Positions 1 through 8,390 are shown, counted from the stretch's first letter. The stretch: DNA of 64,000 nucleotides from Chitinophaga pinensis (GCA_945897885.1 CAMDGU010000006.1:27324-91323); one strand, 5' to 3'. The notes: generated by a model from the sequence alone, not told the origin. Made by a program: numbers and translations.

Positions 1-171
<171 letters not shown>

Positions 172-367
172 TGTTGTAAGTGCAGAGTTCAAAATAATTT
201 TAAAAGGCTTCAAAAAAAATCGTAATTTTATAGCCTGAATTTAGGTTTAATAACCTGCCTTCAGGTGTTACAAATATTCTGGCACTTTTTCGTTAAATCT
301 CAATTTTTCGTTTTTGTATAAGGTAAGTGTAATGCGCAATAATAAATTAGAAGACACAAAATAAAAC

Positions 368-808
368 ATGGCAAAAACACAAGAAACATTTAACAAAAAA
401 GAAAAAGAAAAGAAGCGTTTAAAAAAACGTGAGGACAAACAAGCCAAGAAGGAAGAACGCAGAGCCAACTCCGAAGGTGGTGGGTTTGATAGTATGATAG
501 CCTATGTTGACGAAAATGGGATGTTTACCAGTACACCTCCCGATCCATCAAAAAAAGTCATGGTGGAAGCAAGTAATATTGAAATTGGGGTTCCTAAACA
601 AGAAGATCTGGGACCTATGGTATATAATGGCAAGGTTGATTTTTATAATACAGAGAAAGGGTTTGGTTTTATTAAAGATACGAAAACCGGTGATAGTTAT
701 TTTTTTCATATAAACGGATTATTACAACCTGTAGCAGAAGGAGATATCGTAACTTTTGAACTTGAAAAAGGCTTAAAAGGAATGAACTGTGTAAGAGTAA
801 CAAAATAA
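368..808 (+). CDS. Cold-shock-domain protein with basic N-terminal extension
   Basis: A 146-residue protein in two parts. Residues 1-40 are strongly basic and likely disordered (KKEKEKKRLKKREDKQAKKE). The last 65 residues form a cold-shock domain with RNP1-like GFGFIKD and RNP2-like YFFHIN motifs. Such domains bind single-stranded RNA or DNA and act as RNA chaperones. The basic tail probably adds nonspecific nucleic-acid affinity, which is inference. The gene stands alone and is followed by a strong terminator at 833-868. Several Bacteroidota cold-shock proteins share this long charged extension, unlike the roughly 70-residue CspA. Its RNA targets cannot be told from sequence. Confidence 0.85.
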   Translation: MAKTQETFNKKEKEKKRLKKREDKQAKKEERRANSEGGGFDSMIAYVDENGMFTSTPPDPSKKVMVEASNIEIGVPKQEDLGPMVYNGKVDFYNTEKGFGFIKDTKTGDSYFFHINGLLQPVAEGDIVTFELEKGLKGMNCVRVTK

Positions 809-832
809 AGAATTCAATTTTTAGAGATATAT

Positions 833-868
833 AAAAAAAGGGTTTCAATTAATTGAAACCCTTTTTTT
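833..868. terminator. Intrinsic terminator after the cold-shock gene
   Basis: Perfect 36-bp palindrome with arms made of an A-run, GGGTTTCAATT and its complement, ending in seven T. It lies 25 nt after the stop codon. Its symmetry could stop transcription from either side. Confidence 0.9.
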
Positions 869-1140
869 ATGGTCAATACTTTAAAATATTTAGTTGAATA
901 TCAAAAAGTTAATTTTTAATGAAGAAAATATTCGTCGAATGGTGTCATTCACATGGGTGCGGCTGGGATCCAACACATGCGAAGCATTGCATGAGACCAT
1001 TGAAAATAAACATGGATTACTTGGGAAAAGAGCGAACTGCAAAATTTTCATAACTGCTTTTTTACATTGCAGGTAATTTATGTGAAAATTTTGAAGTTGG
1101 TTTTGTTGGTGCCTTTTTTTGCTCCTTTTTTGGGCAAGCA
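869..1140. other. Non-coding stretch without a recognisable gene
   Basis: Short open frames exist on both strands (890-1141 minus, 894-1076 plus), but they overlap each other, lack any family resemblance I recognise and lead straight into repeat DNA. I see no promoter or RNA gene here. Confidence 0.4.
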
Positions 1141-1202
1141 AACCGAGGAACGAGGTTCATGAACACCTATAAAAATAAACAGCAAATCAGTGAACTAAAA
1201 AA
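1141..1202 (+). repeat. Direct repeat, copy 1 (about 62 bp)
   Basis: Starts AACCGAGGAACGAGGTTCAT and ends in an A-run. A second copy at 1426-1486 differs by two substitutions and one missing base. The core GAGGAACGAG is the complement of the CTCGTTCCTC found in the palindromic repeats at 5233-5424. Confidence 0.85.
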
Positions 1203-1256
1203 GGAGATAAATAGAAACATTGCTTTCGGTTGGTATAGCTTCTAATACTAAAAGAC

Positions 1257-1425
1257 CTAACGTTCTTTTTCCTTGATGAAAAAGAACCAAAAAATCAAGT
1301 CAGAAATATGCTTCCTCCCACAAGTCCGGGTCGCGGCCCGCATTTCTGACCTCCCATCGCACGTCTGCAAACTTACATAGTTTTGTTTAAAGGAAAGTTT
1401 AGGGTAAAGGTGCGTTGGATTGCTA
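1257..1425. repeat. GC-rich repeat element with hairpin end
   Basis: Lies between the two direct repeats. It begins with an inverted repeat (GTTCTTTTT, 8-nt loop, AAAAAGAAC at 1262-1287) and has a GC-rich centre (GGGTCGCGGCCCGC) unlike the surrounding AT-rich DNA. The minus-strand open frame through it looks like a repeat-encoded shadow and not a protein. A region of similar build lies at 63456-63660. Probably a REP-like or other non-autonomous element of Bacteroidota. Confidence 0.5.
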
Positions 1426-1486
1426 AACCGAGGAACGAGGTTCATGAACACCTAAAAAGTAAACAGCAAATCAGTAAACTAAAAAA
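1426..1486 (+). repeat. Direct repeat, copy 2 (about 61 bp)
   Basis: Near-identical to 1141-1202. Together the two copies bracket the GC-rich element, as expected if the unit was duplicated or if the bracketed piece was inserted within a repeat. Confidence 0.85.
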
Positions 1487-1538
1487 AGGTCAGGACCTTA
1501 GGGGCTGAAAGCTCCTAAGGCAAGTAAACACCTTTTTT
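1481..1538 (-). terminator. Terminator hairpin downstream of the coiled-coil gene
   Basis: Inner stem CCTTAGGGGC / GCTCCTAAGG with loop TGAAA (1496-1520), extended across an internal loop by an outer pairing of AAAAAAAGGT with ACCTTTTTT. Read on the minus strand it follows the stop of the 1564-2517 gene and ends in a T-run. The plus strand also ends in T, so it may work both ways. Confidence 0.65.
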
Positions 1539-1563
1539 AAATTACTTTTTTAGGTTCGACTAT

Positions 1564-2517
1564 TTATTTCAGGATAAAGGCCGCTCTTCCCATAAGTTTA
1601 TCCCTGTGCAGTAACTCAATACTATAAGTTCCCTTTTTATAGGAGGCTTTTTGAGTATAAAAAATGGTCGTTTTAATAAGGTCATTCTGAAAATAAATTG
1701 GCTCTGTCATTGTCGATAGTTTATCAGTATCCATTAGTTTTTCATTATCATTGGTAAGAACTTCATTACTGGTACCAATAATTCTGATAACAATATCTTT
1801 GTTCCCAGGTTCTACCAGTTCGTTTTGCAAAATGGTAAATGTTATTTTTAATTTTTTAGTTTTATTCGCTTTAAAAGTTTCTTCATCAGCAGAACCTTTT
1901 TTGAAAACTCCTGCAACCTTTAAATCGGCCACACTTAGGTTGCTGTTCCTTAACTTTTCTTCTAAATTATTTTTTTGCTCTTCCATTTCTTGAGCCTTTG
2001 CCTGAGCCTCGGTTGCACTGGTTTCCGTAGCTAATACTTTATCCAAAAGTTCGCGGTTACTAGAAGTAAGTGTTTCAGTTTTGGTACTTAACGTGTTATT
2101 AAGTTCCATCAATCGGTCTATTTCAGCCTTGGCTTCACGCAATGCTTTTGGATTAGAAACACCAGCTGCTTTTATCTTTCTGGCAAGTTCCAACGTTTTA
2201 GCATCAAGCTTTGCCTCAAGTTCTGAATTTATGCCCGTCAGACTTGTATTATTTTTAAAAGCTTCTTCCAGTTTGGCTTTAATTTCTTCAAGCTCACGGT
2301 TTAATTCGGCCTTTTCATTGTTATGTTTTTTTACAGCATCTTTATAAATGGATTCATACGTTTGGCCGTCGGCAGCGTGGGTTGATTTATAATATTTATA
2401 ATATAAAAAACCGGAGGCACACAGCGACATCACTAAAAGAATAGGAAACACAATCCACCATAGAGGCCATTTTTTGTCGTTTCCTTCTGAATTGTATTGG
2501 TTTTCTTGTTCTGACAT
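1564..2517 (-). CDS. Membrane-anchored coiled-coil protein, function unknown
   Basis: A 317-residue protein. A short acidic N-terminus is followed by one membrane segment at about residues 18-42 (WPLWWIVFPILLVMSLCASG). Residues 60-205 are rich in E, K, L, A and N and predicted to be a long coiled coil. The last 95 residues look like a beta-rich globular domain (KLKITFTILQNELVEPGNKD ... RDKLMGRAAFILK). Proteins of this plan occur widely in Bacteroidota as hypothetical proteins. The topology suggests an inner-membrane anchor with a periplasmic rod and head. No catalytic motif is visible. The start ATG is the first Met of a typical cytosolic leader. Confidence 0.7.
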   Translation of the reverse strand: MSEQENQYNSEGNDKKWPLWWIVFPILLVMSLCASGFLYYKYYKSTHAADGQTYESIYKDAVKKHNNEKAELNRELEEIKAKLEEAFKNNTSLTGINSELEAKLDAKTLELARKIKAAGVSNPKALREAKAEIDRLMELNNTLSTKTETLTSSNRELLDKVLATETSATEAQAKAQEMEEQKNNLEEKLRNSNLSVADLKVAGVFKKGSADEETFKANKTKKLKITFTILQNELVEPGNKDIVIRIIGTSNEVLTNDNEKLMDTDKLSTMTEPIYFQNDLIKTTIFYTQKASYKKGTYSIELLHRDKLMGRAAFILK

Positions 2518-2580
2518 GACTTTTAATTCTATTTGGTTTACAATGTTACTAAAATTATCCGTTGATTAAACGTAAGTTGG

Positions 2581-3234
2581 TTAGGATTTTTTAGATAACG
2601 TTTTGTTTTTAATGATTTCGATAAAAATGGGTAATACCGAAATAAAGATGATTCCTACCACAACCAACTCAAAATTATTTTTTACCACTTCCATACCGCC
2701 AAACCAGTAACCGGCCATAGTAGCTATACCAACCCACAATACACCTCCCAAAATATCATACGGTAAAAAACGGCTGTATTTCATTTCGCCAACACCTGCT
2801 ACAAAAGGGGCAAAGGTTCTTACAATAGGAACAAAACGTGCCAGAATAATTGTTTTTACCCCATATTTTTCATAAAATTTTTCGGTCTTTTCAATGTATT
2901 TGGGATTAACCAATTGTTTGCCTCTAAATTTCCATTTAATGGCCCTGTCACCCAAAAATTTACCAATCCAGTAGTTAGTATTATCCCCCAGTACCGCAGC
3001 TATTATTAGTAATAAAATGAGCAATCCAATATTAAAATTACCCAATGCCGCAAAGCTTCCGGCCACAAAAAGTAACGAATCGCCGGGTAAAAACGGCATA
3101 ATTACCAAACCTGTTTCTATAAAAATAATGGCAAATAATATGGCATAAGTCCAGGTGCCATAGTTTTCGAGAATAATCTTTAGGTTTTCATCCAAATGAA
3201 GAAAATAATCAATAAAGCTGTGTAGTAAATCCAT
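2581..3234 (-). CDS. DedA-family membrane protein
   Basis: A 217-residue membrane protein of the DedA/SNARE-associated family. The signature FIETGLVIMPFLPGDSLLF is followed by GKFLGDRAIKWKFRG, the re-entrant region with conserved Arg, and ILARFVPIVRTFAPFVAGVG. DedA proteins are proposed undecaprenyl-phosphate or phospholipid transporters that depend on the proton motive force; the substrate here is inferred only from the family. I chose ATG at 3234 over the upstream GTG at 3273 because a good promoter (TTG, 20 nt, TATTTTTG) ends just 5 nt before this ATG. The first membrane segment begins near residue 26. Confidence 0.88.
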   Translation of the reverse strand: MDLLHSFIDYFLHLDENLKIILENYGTWTYAILFAIIFIETGLVIMPFLPGDSLLFVAGSFAALGNFNIGLLILLLIIAAVLGDNTNYWIGKFLGDRAIKWKFRGKQLVNPKYIEKTEKFYEKYGVKTIILARFVPIVRTFAPFVAGVGEMKYSRFLPYDILGGVLWVGIATMAGYWFGGMEVVKNNFELVVVGIIFISVLPIFIEIIKNKTLSKKS

Positions 3235-3239
3235 GGTGG

Positions 3240-3270
3240 CAAAAATAAGTTTATGCTTTGCCTTGGGCAA
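3240..3270 (-). promoter_or_regulatory. Promoter of the DedA gene
   Basis: On the minus strand TTG (3270-3268), a 20-nt spacer and TATTTTTG (3247-3240) match the Bacteroidota consensus TTG-N17-23-TAnnTTTG. The box ends 5 nt before the ATG, so the transcript would have almost no leader. Confidence 0.65.
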
Positions 3271-3314
3271 CACTTAAAATTTTAGAGTTAGTTGAAATCA
3301 ACAACTTAATAATT

Positions 3315-4184
3315 TTAAACCTCAGCAGCCCTTTGGCCACCGCTGTATGAATCGGATTTATTGGATGATGCAATTAAGGAATAGTCATTTTCTTTGTTCA
3401 TTGGGTTTTGATTCAGCATTTTACTTAAGGTCTCAAATAGTTCGGGTTTCAAATCTTTTAATAAATCGGGAACCTCAAAAAAATACTCAACACAAACAGC
3501 AAAAAATTCTTCGTCATTGGTTTGGGCATAATCCCTTAATACATTAGGTACATCCCGTTCCATCAGGTTCATTTCGGCAATGGCTTTATGGTCAAACAGG
3601 TCGCTGAATTTGTCGGTTCGGCTTCGGTAATTATCATGCCATTCCAGTTCCAGCCTAAGAGCATGAGCCATTTCATGGAGGCCAAGATTAAATTTATCGT
3701 TATGCACAAGGTAGCCTTCTTCAAAATCGGCCCATGATAAGGTGATAAACCCAACGCCCGAGGTAAGCCCTTTAAGGTCTCGTTCAAAAAAACGTGAGTA
3801 AAACGACTCGGGGTAAAGAATATATTTTTTAAACCGTTTGAAATGAAATAAATCCAACCCATAGGTTAGTTGGATTTTTGAAAACAGCACACAAAGTTTC
3901 ATTTCTTCGGTAATTTCCAACCCTTGGTGACCAACAAATTCAGCCTTGTGATACACTTTCCAAAGTCGGGCCATCAGTTTGTTTCTTCCCGCTTTCGACA
4001 AATGTTTAAAATAATGAAACTTATCTTCAAGCATGGCCTCCAGTTCAGGTTCTCTTTTTCTATACCTGCGCTTTACATTAAGCAAGTCATAGTAGTTTTT
4101 GGTAAATAGATAGGTTACCCAACCATAGGCTTTGCCCGAATGGTATAAAAGGAAAGAAATGGAAGCAACTTTTAAAAACCACAT
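3315..4184 (-). CDS. Zinc-dependent peptidase, MtfA (M90) family
   Basis: A 289-residue protein. An N-terminal hydrophobic patch precedes the zincin motif HEMAH at residues 170-174, and the M90 segment NDEEFFAVCVEYFFEVPDLL supplies the downstream glutamates. MtfA of E. coli binds the glucose repressor Mlc and has low peptidase activity; its substrates in Bacteroidota are unknown. The order of elements (GFITLSW, zinc motif, LRDYAQTNDEEFF, NQNPMN end) follows the family through to the C-terminus, which carries a short Ser-rich tail. It is divergent from mtgA across 190 bp. The function beyond metalloprotease is not established. Confidence 0.85.
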   Translation of the reverse strand: MWFLKVASISFLLYHSGKAYGWVTYLFTKNYYDLLNVKRRYRKREPELEAMLEDKFHYFKHLSKAGRNKLMARLWKVYHKAEFVGHQGLEITEEMKLCVLFSKIQLTYGLDLFHFKRFKKYILYPESFYSRFFERDLKGLTSGVGFITLSWADFEEGYLVHNDKFNLGLHEMAHALRLELEWHDNYRSRTDKFSDLFDHKAIAEMNLMERDVPNVLRDYAQTNDEEFFAVCVEYFFEVPDLLKDLKPELFETLSKMLNQNPMNKENDYSLIASSNKSDSYSGGQRAAEV

Positions 4185-4362
4185 AAATTATACACCCCGA
4201 TTTTGGAAACCAAAGCCCCGATAGGAGGACGGCAAATTTAGAAAGGGAAATGACATTACCTAAAGATTAGGTTTGGTAAATAATTTTAAAACAAATGGTA
4301 CTTATATATAAATTCATCCACACATTTTGTTAATTCTAAAACAGCACTATGGTTAAAATTTT

Positions 4363-4370
4363 TAGATTTG
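4363..4370 (+). promoter_or_regulatory. mtgA: -7 box before mtgA
   Basis: TAGATTTG followed by CAAA and then the ATG. Only 4 nt separate the box from the start codon, pointing to a leaderless transcript. No convincing -33 TTG at the usual distance. Confidence 0.5.
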
Positions 4371-4374
4371 CAAA

Positions 4375-5106
4375 ATGTTTAAATTTTTGGCCGGCTTGGT
4401 TATTTGGCGAATTATAAAAAAAATAGTCATGTATTTTTTGGCTATTTCGTTATTGTTGGTTATTGTTTTTAAGTGGGCTCCTGTGCCAATAACTCCCCTT
4501 ATGGTAGTACGCTGTGTGGAGCAAAAAGCCAATGGTAAAGAATTGGTACTAGAAAAAGATTGGGAATCGATAGATAACATTTCAAACAACCTGCAACTGG
4601 CGGTGGTTTGCACCGAAGATCAAAATTTTTTAACCCATAACGGGTTTGATTTTACGGCCATAAAAAAAGCAATGGCTGAAAATAAATGGAAAAAACGCAA
4701 ACGCGGAGCCAGCACCATAAGCCAGCAAACGGCTAAAAATTTGTTTTTGTGGCAAGGCCGCAGTTGGCTAAGAAAAGGATTGGAGGTTTACTTTACGTTT
4801 TTGATAGAAGTATTTTGGAGTAAGGAACGCATTATGGAGGTGTATCTTAATATTATAGAAATGGGTGATGGAATTTATGGAGCTGAAGCTGCATCGCAAC
4901 ATTACTTTCATAAATCGGCTGCCAATTTAACCAATCAGCAAGCTGCGGCCATAGCGGCTATTTTGCCTAATCCGCGAAAATTTTCGGCCACCAACCCCAG
5001 CCGGTATACACAAAAGCGCCAATGGTTTGCCATGCGCCAAATGCGATATTGGGGAGGTAGATTGAATTATGACGACCCAAAGGAGTTGGAAGAGGAGGAG
5101 GATTAG
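4375..5106 (+). CDS. mtgA: Monofunctional peptidoglycan glycosyltransferase
   Basis: A 243-residue GT51 enzyme that polymerises lipid II into glycan strands at the outer face of the inner membrane. One N-terminal membrane helix lies at about residues 18-34. The GT51 motifs follow in order: TEDQNFLTHNGFD with catalytic Glu at residue 81, RGASTISQQTAKNLFLW, KERIMEVYLNIIEMG and YGAEAAS. There is no transpeptidase domain and the length fits MtgA and not a bifunctional PBP. The acidic tail ELEEEED is unusual but harmless. The gene is transcribed alone and is followed by repeat DNA. Confidence 0.93.
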   Translation: MFKFLAGLVIWRIIKKIVMYFLAISLLLVIVFKWAPVPITPLMVVRCVEQKANGKELVLEKDWESIDNISNNLQLAVVCTEDQNFLTHNGFDFTAIKKAMAENKWKKRKRGASTISQQTAKNLFLWQGRSWLRKGLEVYFTFLIEVFWSKERIMEVYLNIIEMGDGIYGAEAASQHYFHKSAANLTNQQAAAIAAILPNPRKFSATNPSRYTQKRQWFAMRQMRYWGGRLNYDDPKELEEEED

Positions 5107-5140
5107 GTGATTAGGTGATTTGAAAATGAATCTCGCTAGT

Positions 5141-5207
5141 TTGTCATCCCGACGATAGGAGGGATCTCTTTCTTATGTTAGAGATACCTCGTGCCTCGGT
5201 ATGACAA
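5141..5207. repeat. Palindromic repeat, complete unit 1
   Basis: Left arm TTGTCATCCCGACGATAGGA continuing GGGATCT; right arm AGATACCTCGTGCCTCGGTA continuing TGACAA. The arms are imperfect inverted repeats able to fold into a long hairpin. TTGTCAT...ATGACAA termini are typical of dispersed REP-like elements in Bacteroidota. Confidence 0.85.
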
Positions 5208-5232
5208 AGCCACGATACAAATTGGCTGTGAA

Positions 5233-5300
5233 TTGTCATCCCGACGATAGGAGGGATCTAATGTTTGTAATAATAGATGTCTCGTTCCTCGGCATGACAA
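5233..5300. repeat. Palindromic repeat, complete unit 2
   Basis: The left arm is identical to unit 1 over 27 bp. The right arm carries TCTCGTTCCTCGGCATGACA. It is separated from unit 1 by 25 nt. Confidence 0.85.
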
Positions 5301-5320
5301 AATAAGGAAGGCTAAAAAAG

Positions 5321-5347
5321 AGATGTCTCGTTCCTCGACATGACAAA
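5321..5347. repeat. Palindromic repeat, right half only
   Basis: AGATGTCTCGTTCCTCGACA followed by TGACAA, with no matching left arm. It lies 20 nt after unit 2, behind a spacer ending AAAAAG. Confidence 0.8.
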
Positions 5348-5357
5348 ATGTGGAAGA

Positions 5358-5424
5358 TTGTCATCCCGACGATAGGAGGGATCTAATGTTTGAAGGATAG
5401 ATGTCTCGTTCCTCGAAATGACAA
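5358..5424. repeat. Palindromic repeat, complete unit 3
   Basis: The left arm is again identical over 27 bp; the right arm is AGATGTCTCGTTCCTCGAAA plus TGACAA. Confidence 0.85.
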
Positions 5425-5444
5425 AATAAGAAAGGTTGAAAAAG

Positions 5445-5470
5445 AGATGTCTCTTTCCTCGACATGACAA
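5445..5470. repeat. Palindromic repeat, right half only
   Basis: AGATGTCTCTTTCCTCGACA plus TGACAA. It follows unit 3 through a spacer similar to the one after unit 2, so the pair (complete unit plus half unit) is itself tandemly repeated. Confidence 0.8.
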
Positions 5471-5652
5471 GCGGTTGGGAAAGGTGGTAAGCCATTTTCT
5501 GATTTATTTGCTCAAAACGTTAAAAAAAAATCTATTTCACCAATACCCGATACGATGATCTAAATCAGGAATTAAGACATTCTAATATGATAAGTATCAA
5601 GCTAATTTTAGTCATTTATAATGGTTCTTAATAGTAAAAATGAGTTTTAAAT

Positions 5653-5660
5653 AACCTTTG
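5653..5660 (+). promoter_or_regulatory. Candidate -7 box of the nuo operon
   Basis: AACCTTTG (one mismatch to TAnnTTTG) 47 nt before nuoA. The stretch 5471-5652 upstream is AT-rich and holds no gene. A -33 TTG is not evident at the normal spacing, so the assignment is tentative. A C/T-rich leader (CCCATCTTTTTTT) precedes the start codon. Confidence 0.4.
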
Positions 5661-5707
5661 CGGATTATGTAAATTCAATTAATTTCGCCCATCTTTTTTT
5701 AAGCAAA

Positions 5708-6073
5708 ATGAACGTACCTGCTGATTATTTACCAATATTTATACAAGCGCTTGTAGCCATTGGTTTTGTGGCACTTGTATTAATTGTAACCCATTTATTG
5801 GGGCCATACAAAAAAACCAAAAACAAACAGGATAATTTTGAATGCGGAATTGAATCTACCGGCAATGCCCGTATTCCGTTTTCGGTTAAATACTTTATGA
5901 CCGCCATTTTATTTGTGTTGTTTGATGTAGAGATTATATTCTTTTATCCTTACGCCGTGAATTTTAAAGAAATGGGAACTCAGGGCTTTTTAGCAGTTTT
6001 AATGTTTGTAACCTTTTTTATGGTAGGTTTTTTATACGTATTGAAAAAAGGAGCCCTTGAATGGGATAATTAA
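5708..6073 (+). CDS. nuoA: NADH-quinone oxidoreductase subunit A
   Basis: A 121-residue inner-membrane subunit of complex I with three predicted helices. The conserved loop DNFECGIESTGNARIPF between helices 1 and 2 carries the Cys that lies near the quinone channel, and FDVEIIFFYPYAV is the acidic helix-2 signature. It is the first gene of a fourteen-gene operon that couples NADH oxidation and menaquinone reduction to proton export. The ATG follows a 47-nt leader. Its length is normal for the family. Confidence 0.95.
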   Translation: MNVPADYLPIFIQALVAIGFVALVLIVTHLLGPYKKTKNKQDNFECGIESTGNARIPFSVKYFMTAILFVLFDVEIIFFYPYAVNFKEMGTQGFLAVLMFVTFFMVGFLYVLKKGALEWDN

Positions 6074-6083
6074 GCAAATTCAA

Positions 6084-6626
6084 ATGTCAGAAATAAAAAT
6101 AGCAGAAAAACCACAAGGTATAGAAGGTGAAGGATTCTTTGCCACCAAATTGAGTGATGTTATTGGCTTGGCACGTGCCAATTCGCTTTGGCCTTTGCCA
6201 TTTGCTACCTCATGTTGTGGTATTGAGTTTATGGCTACTATGGGTGCCAATTATGACTTAGCCAGATTTGGTATGGAACGTATGAGTTTTTCACCACGTC
6301 AGGCCGATTTACTGATGGTAATGGGTACGATTTCTAAAAAAATGGGGCCAATTTTACGCCAGGTGTATGAGCAAATGGCTGAACCCAAATGGGTTTTGTC
6401 CGTGGGTGCCTGTGCTTGCAGCGGTGGTATTTTTGATTCGTACAGTGTTTTGCAAGGTATTGATAAGGTAATTCCGGTGGATGTATATGTGCCGGGATGT
6501 CCTCCTCGCCCGGAGCAAATTATGGATGGAATAATGAGAATTCAGGATTTGGTGAAAGAAGAGAGTATTCGTCGCCGCTACACTGAAGAATACAGAACAT
6601 TACTTGAATCGTATAATATTTCCTAA
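6084..6626 (+). CDS. nuoB: NADH-quinone oxidoreductase subunit B
   Basis: A 180-residue peripheral-arm subunit holding the terminal iron-sulfur cluster N2, the electron donor to quinone. The tandem cysteines in CCGIEFMAT, then GACACSGGIF and VPGCPPRPEQI, give the N2 ligands. I start at ATG 6084 (MSEIKIAEK) because the frame open from TTG at 6057 would overlap nuoA and add residues unlike the family. It starts 10 nt after the nuoA stop. All motifs are intact. Confidence 0.95.
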   Translation: MSEIKIAEKPQGIEGEGFFATKLSDVIGLARANSLWPLPFATSCCGIEFMATMGANYDLARFGMERMSFSPRQADLLMVMGTISKKMGPILRQVYEQMAEPKWVLSVGACACSGGIFDSYSVLQGIDKVIPVDVYVPGCPPRPEQIMDGIMRIQDLVKEESIRRRYTEEYRTLLESYNIS

Positions 6627-6631
6627 AAAAG

Positions 6632-7192
6632 GTGGATAAAGAATTCGTATTACAAGCTATTGAAGCCAAGTTTCCGGGAGTAATTGAAGCTTCGTCAGAA
6701 CCTCACGGTTTTCTGACCCTCGTTATAGGGGTTTCCAATATTAAGCCATTGGTTCAATGGTTAAAAGATAATCCGCAAACCAACTTTATATTTTTAACCG
6801 ATATATGTGGTGTTCATTACCCAAATAATGGTGACAAGGAATTTGCTGTTGTTTATCACCTTCATAATTTTGAAACTAATTTCAGATTGCGTTTAAAAAC
6901 CTTTGTTGGTCTTGAGAATATTAATGTTCCATCGATGTGCGATATATATTCAGCAGCCAATTGGATGGAACGTGAAACCTTTGATTTTTACGGAATAAAT
7001 TTTGAAGGCCACCCCAATTTAAAACGAATTTTAAATATGGATGAAATGACCTATCACCCCATGCGAAAAGAATATCCTGTGGAAGACGGAACCCGTACTG
7101 ACAAAGATGACAGATACTTTGGAAGAGATGGTAACGAAGGAGTAACATTTGAAAATAAAAAAGCATTAGCCAAAGAAAATAGCCATGAGTAA
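6632..7192 (+). CDS. nuoC: NADH-quinone oxidoreductase subunit C
   Basis: A 186-residue subunit of the 30-kDa family, separate here and not fused to NuoD as in E. coli. The signature ERETFDFYGINFEGHPNLKR and the following YHPMRKEYP are intact. It packs against NuoD and NuoB in the connecting part of the peripheral arm and carries no cofactor. The start is GTG at 6632, 5 nt after nuoB; no ATG is available nearby in frame. The last eight bases overlap nuoD, which suggests translational coupling. Confidence 0.93.
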   Translation: MDKEFVLQAIEAKFPGVIEASSEPHGFLTLVIGVSNIKPLVQWLKDNPQTNFIFLTDICGVHYPNNGDKEFAVVYHLHNFETNFRLRLKTFVGLENINVPSMCDIYSAANWMERETFDFYGINFEGHPNLKRILNMDEMTYHPMRKEYPVEDGTRTDKDDRYFGRDGNEGVTFENKKALAKENSHE

Positions 7193-8390
7193 TTCACCAA
7201 AAATATATACAAGCGATAGCATGGATGGCGAGTTGGCTACACTTAATCTTGGCCCAACCCATCCGGCCACACATGGTATTTTTCAAAATGTACTAACCAT
7301 GGATGGCGAACGAATTCAATCAGCCGAACAAACCGTTGGTTATATTCACCGTGCCTTCGAAAAAATAGCTGAACGCCGCCCTTATAATCAGATAACGCCT
7401 TTAACCGATAGATTAAATTATTGTTCATCACCTATCAATAATTTAGGATGGGATATGACAGTAGAAAAACTTGTGGGTATTGAAGTTCCTAAACGTGTGG
7501 ATTACATGCGTGTAATTATTATGGAATTGGCTCGTATCTCCGACCATTTGGTTTGCAATAGCGTAATAGGTGTGGATACAGGAGCATTAACAGGATTTAC
7601 TTATATTTTTCAGGAAAGAGAAAGGATTTATGAACTTTTTGAAGAAGTGTGTGGCGCCCGACTTACTACAAATATTGGAAGAATAGGTGGTTTTGAACGT
7701 GATTTTAATTCAGAGTTTCACCAAAAACTCAATTTATTTTTAAAAGAATTTCCTGCACGATTGAAAGAATTTGAAGACCTACTTTGTCGCAATCGCATTT
7801 TTATGGATCGCGTAATTGGTGCAGGACCAATATCAGCCGAACGAGCATTAAATTATGGTTTTACCGGTCCTAATCTTAGAGCAGCAGGCGTTGACTATGA
7901 TGTGCGGATAATGAGCCCTTATTCATCGTATCAGGATTTTGAATTTGTAGTTCCTGTTGGTGAGAAAGGCGATACATTTGATAGATTTAATGTAAGAGAA
8001 GAAGAAATTCATCAAAGTCTTTCTATTATTCGTCAGGCATTGGATAATATGCCTTCAGGACCATACCACGCAGATGTCCCTGAGTATTATCTACCTGCAA
8101 AAAAAGATGTATACCGCAGCATGGAATCATTAATTTACCATTTTAAAATTATTATGGGTGAAATGGATATTCCTGCCGGTGAAGTATATCATTCAGTAGA
8201 AGGTGGTAATGGAGAATTGGGATATTATTTAATAAGCGATGGTGGCAGAACCCCATACCGTTTGCATTTCCGCAGACCTTGTTTTATTTATTATCAGGCT
8301 TATCCCGAAATGATAAAGGGTTCGTTATTAAGCGATGCCATTTTAACAATGAGTAGCATGAACGTAATTGCCGGAGAATTAGACGCATAA
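7185..8390 (+). CDS. nuoD: NADH-quinone oxidoreductase subunit D
   Basis: A 401-residue 49-kDa-type subunit that builds the quinone-binding pocket with NuoB. The conserved LNLGPTHPATHG near the N-terminus includes the His that hydrogen-bonds the quinone head, and EGGNGELGYYLISDGG together with YRLHFRRPCF mark the C-terminal half. It overlaps nuoC by 8 nt. The family descends from the large subunit of NiFe hydrogenase; no NiFe-binding cysteine pairs remain, as expected for complex I. Length is standard. Confidence 0.95.
   Translation: MSNSPKIYTSDSMDGELATLNLGPTHPATHGIFQNVLTMDGERIQSAEQTVGYIHRAFEKIAERRPYNQITPLTDRLNYCSSPINNLGWDMTVEKLVGIEVPKRVDYMRVIIMELARISDHLVCNSVIGVDTGALTGFTYIFQERERIYELFEEVCGARLTTNIGRIGGFERDFNSEFHQKLNLFLKEFPARLKEFEDLLCRNRIFMDRVIGAGPISAERALNYGFTGPNLRAAGVDYDVRIMSPYSSYQDFEFVVPVGEKGDTFDRFNVREEEIHQSLSIIRQALDNMPSGPYHADVPEYYLPAKKDVYRSMESLIYHFKIIMGEMDIPAGEVYHSVEGGNGELGYYLISDGGRTPYRLHFRRPCFIYYQAYPEMIKGSLLSDAILTMSSMNVIAGELDA

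Noticed and set aside
890..1141. Minus-strand 83-codon open frame
   Set aside because: It overlaps an open frame on the other strand, matches no family I know and runs into repeat DNA.
1257..1451. Minus-strand 64-codon open frame (ending LIFWFFFIKEKER)
   Set aside because: It lies wholly inside the repeat element and one direct repeat; the residues mirror the hairpin and the GC-rich core.
5141..5470. CRISPR-like array
   Set aside because: Units are internally palindromic, spacers are unequal and similar to each other, and half units occur; there are no cas genes.
6057..6083. Upstream TTG start for nuoB
   Set aside because: It overlaps the nuoA end and adds residues not found in the family; ATG 6084 fits better.
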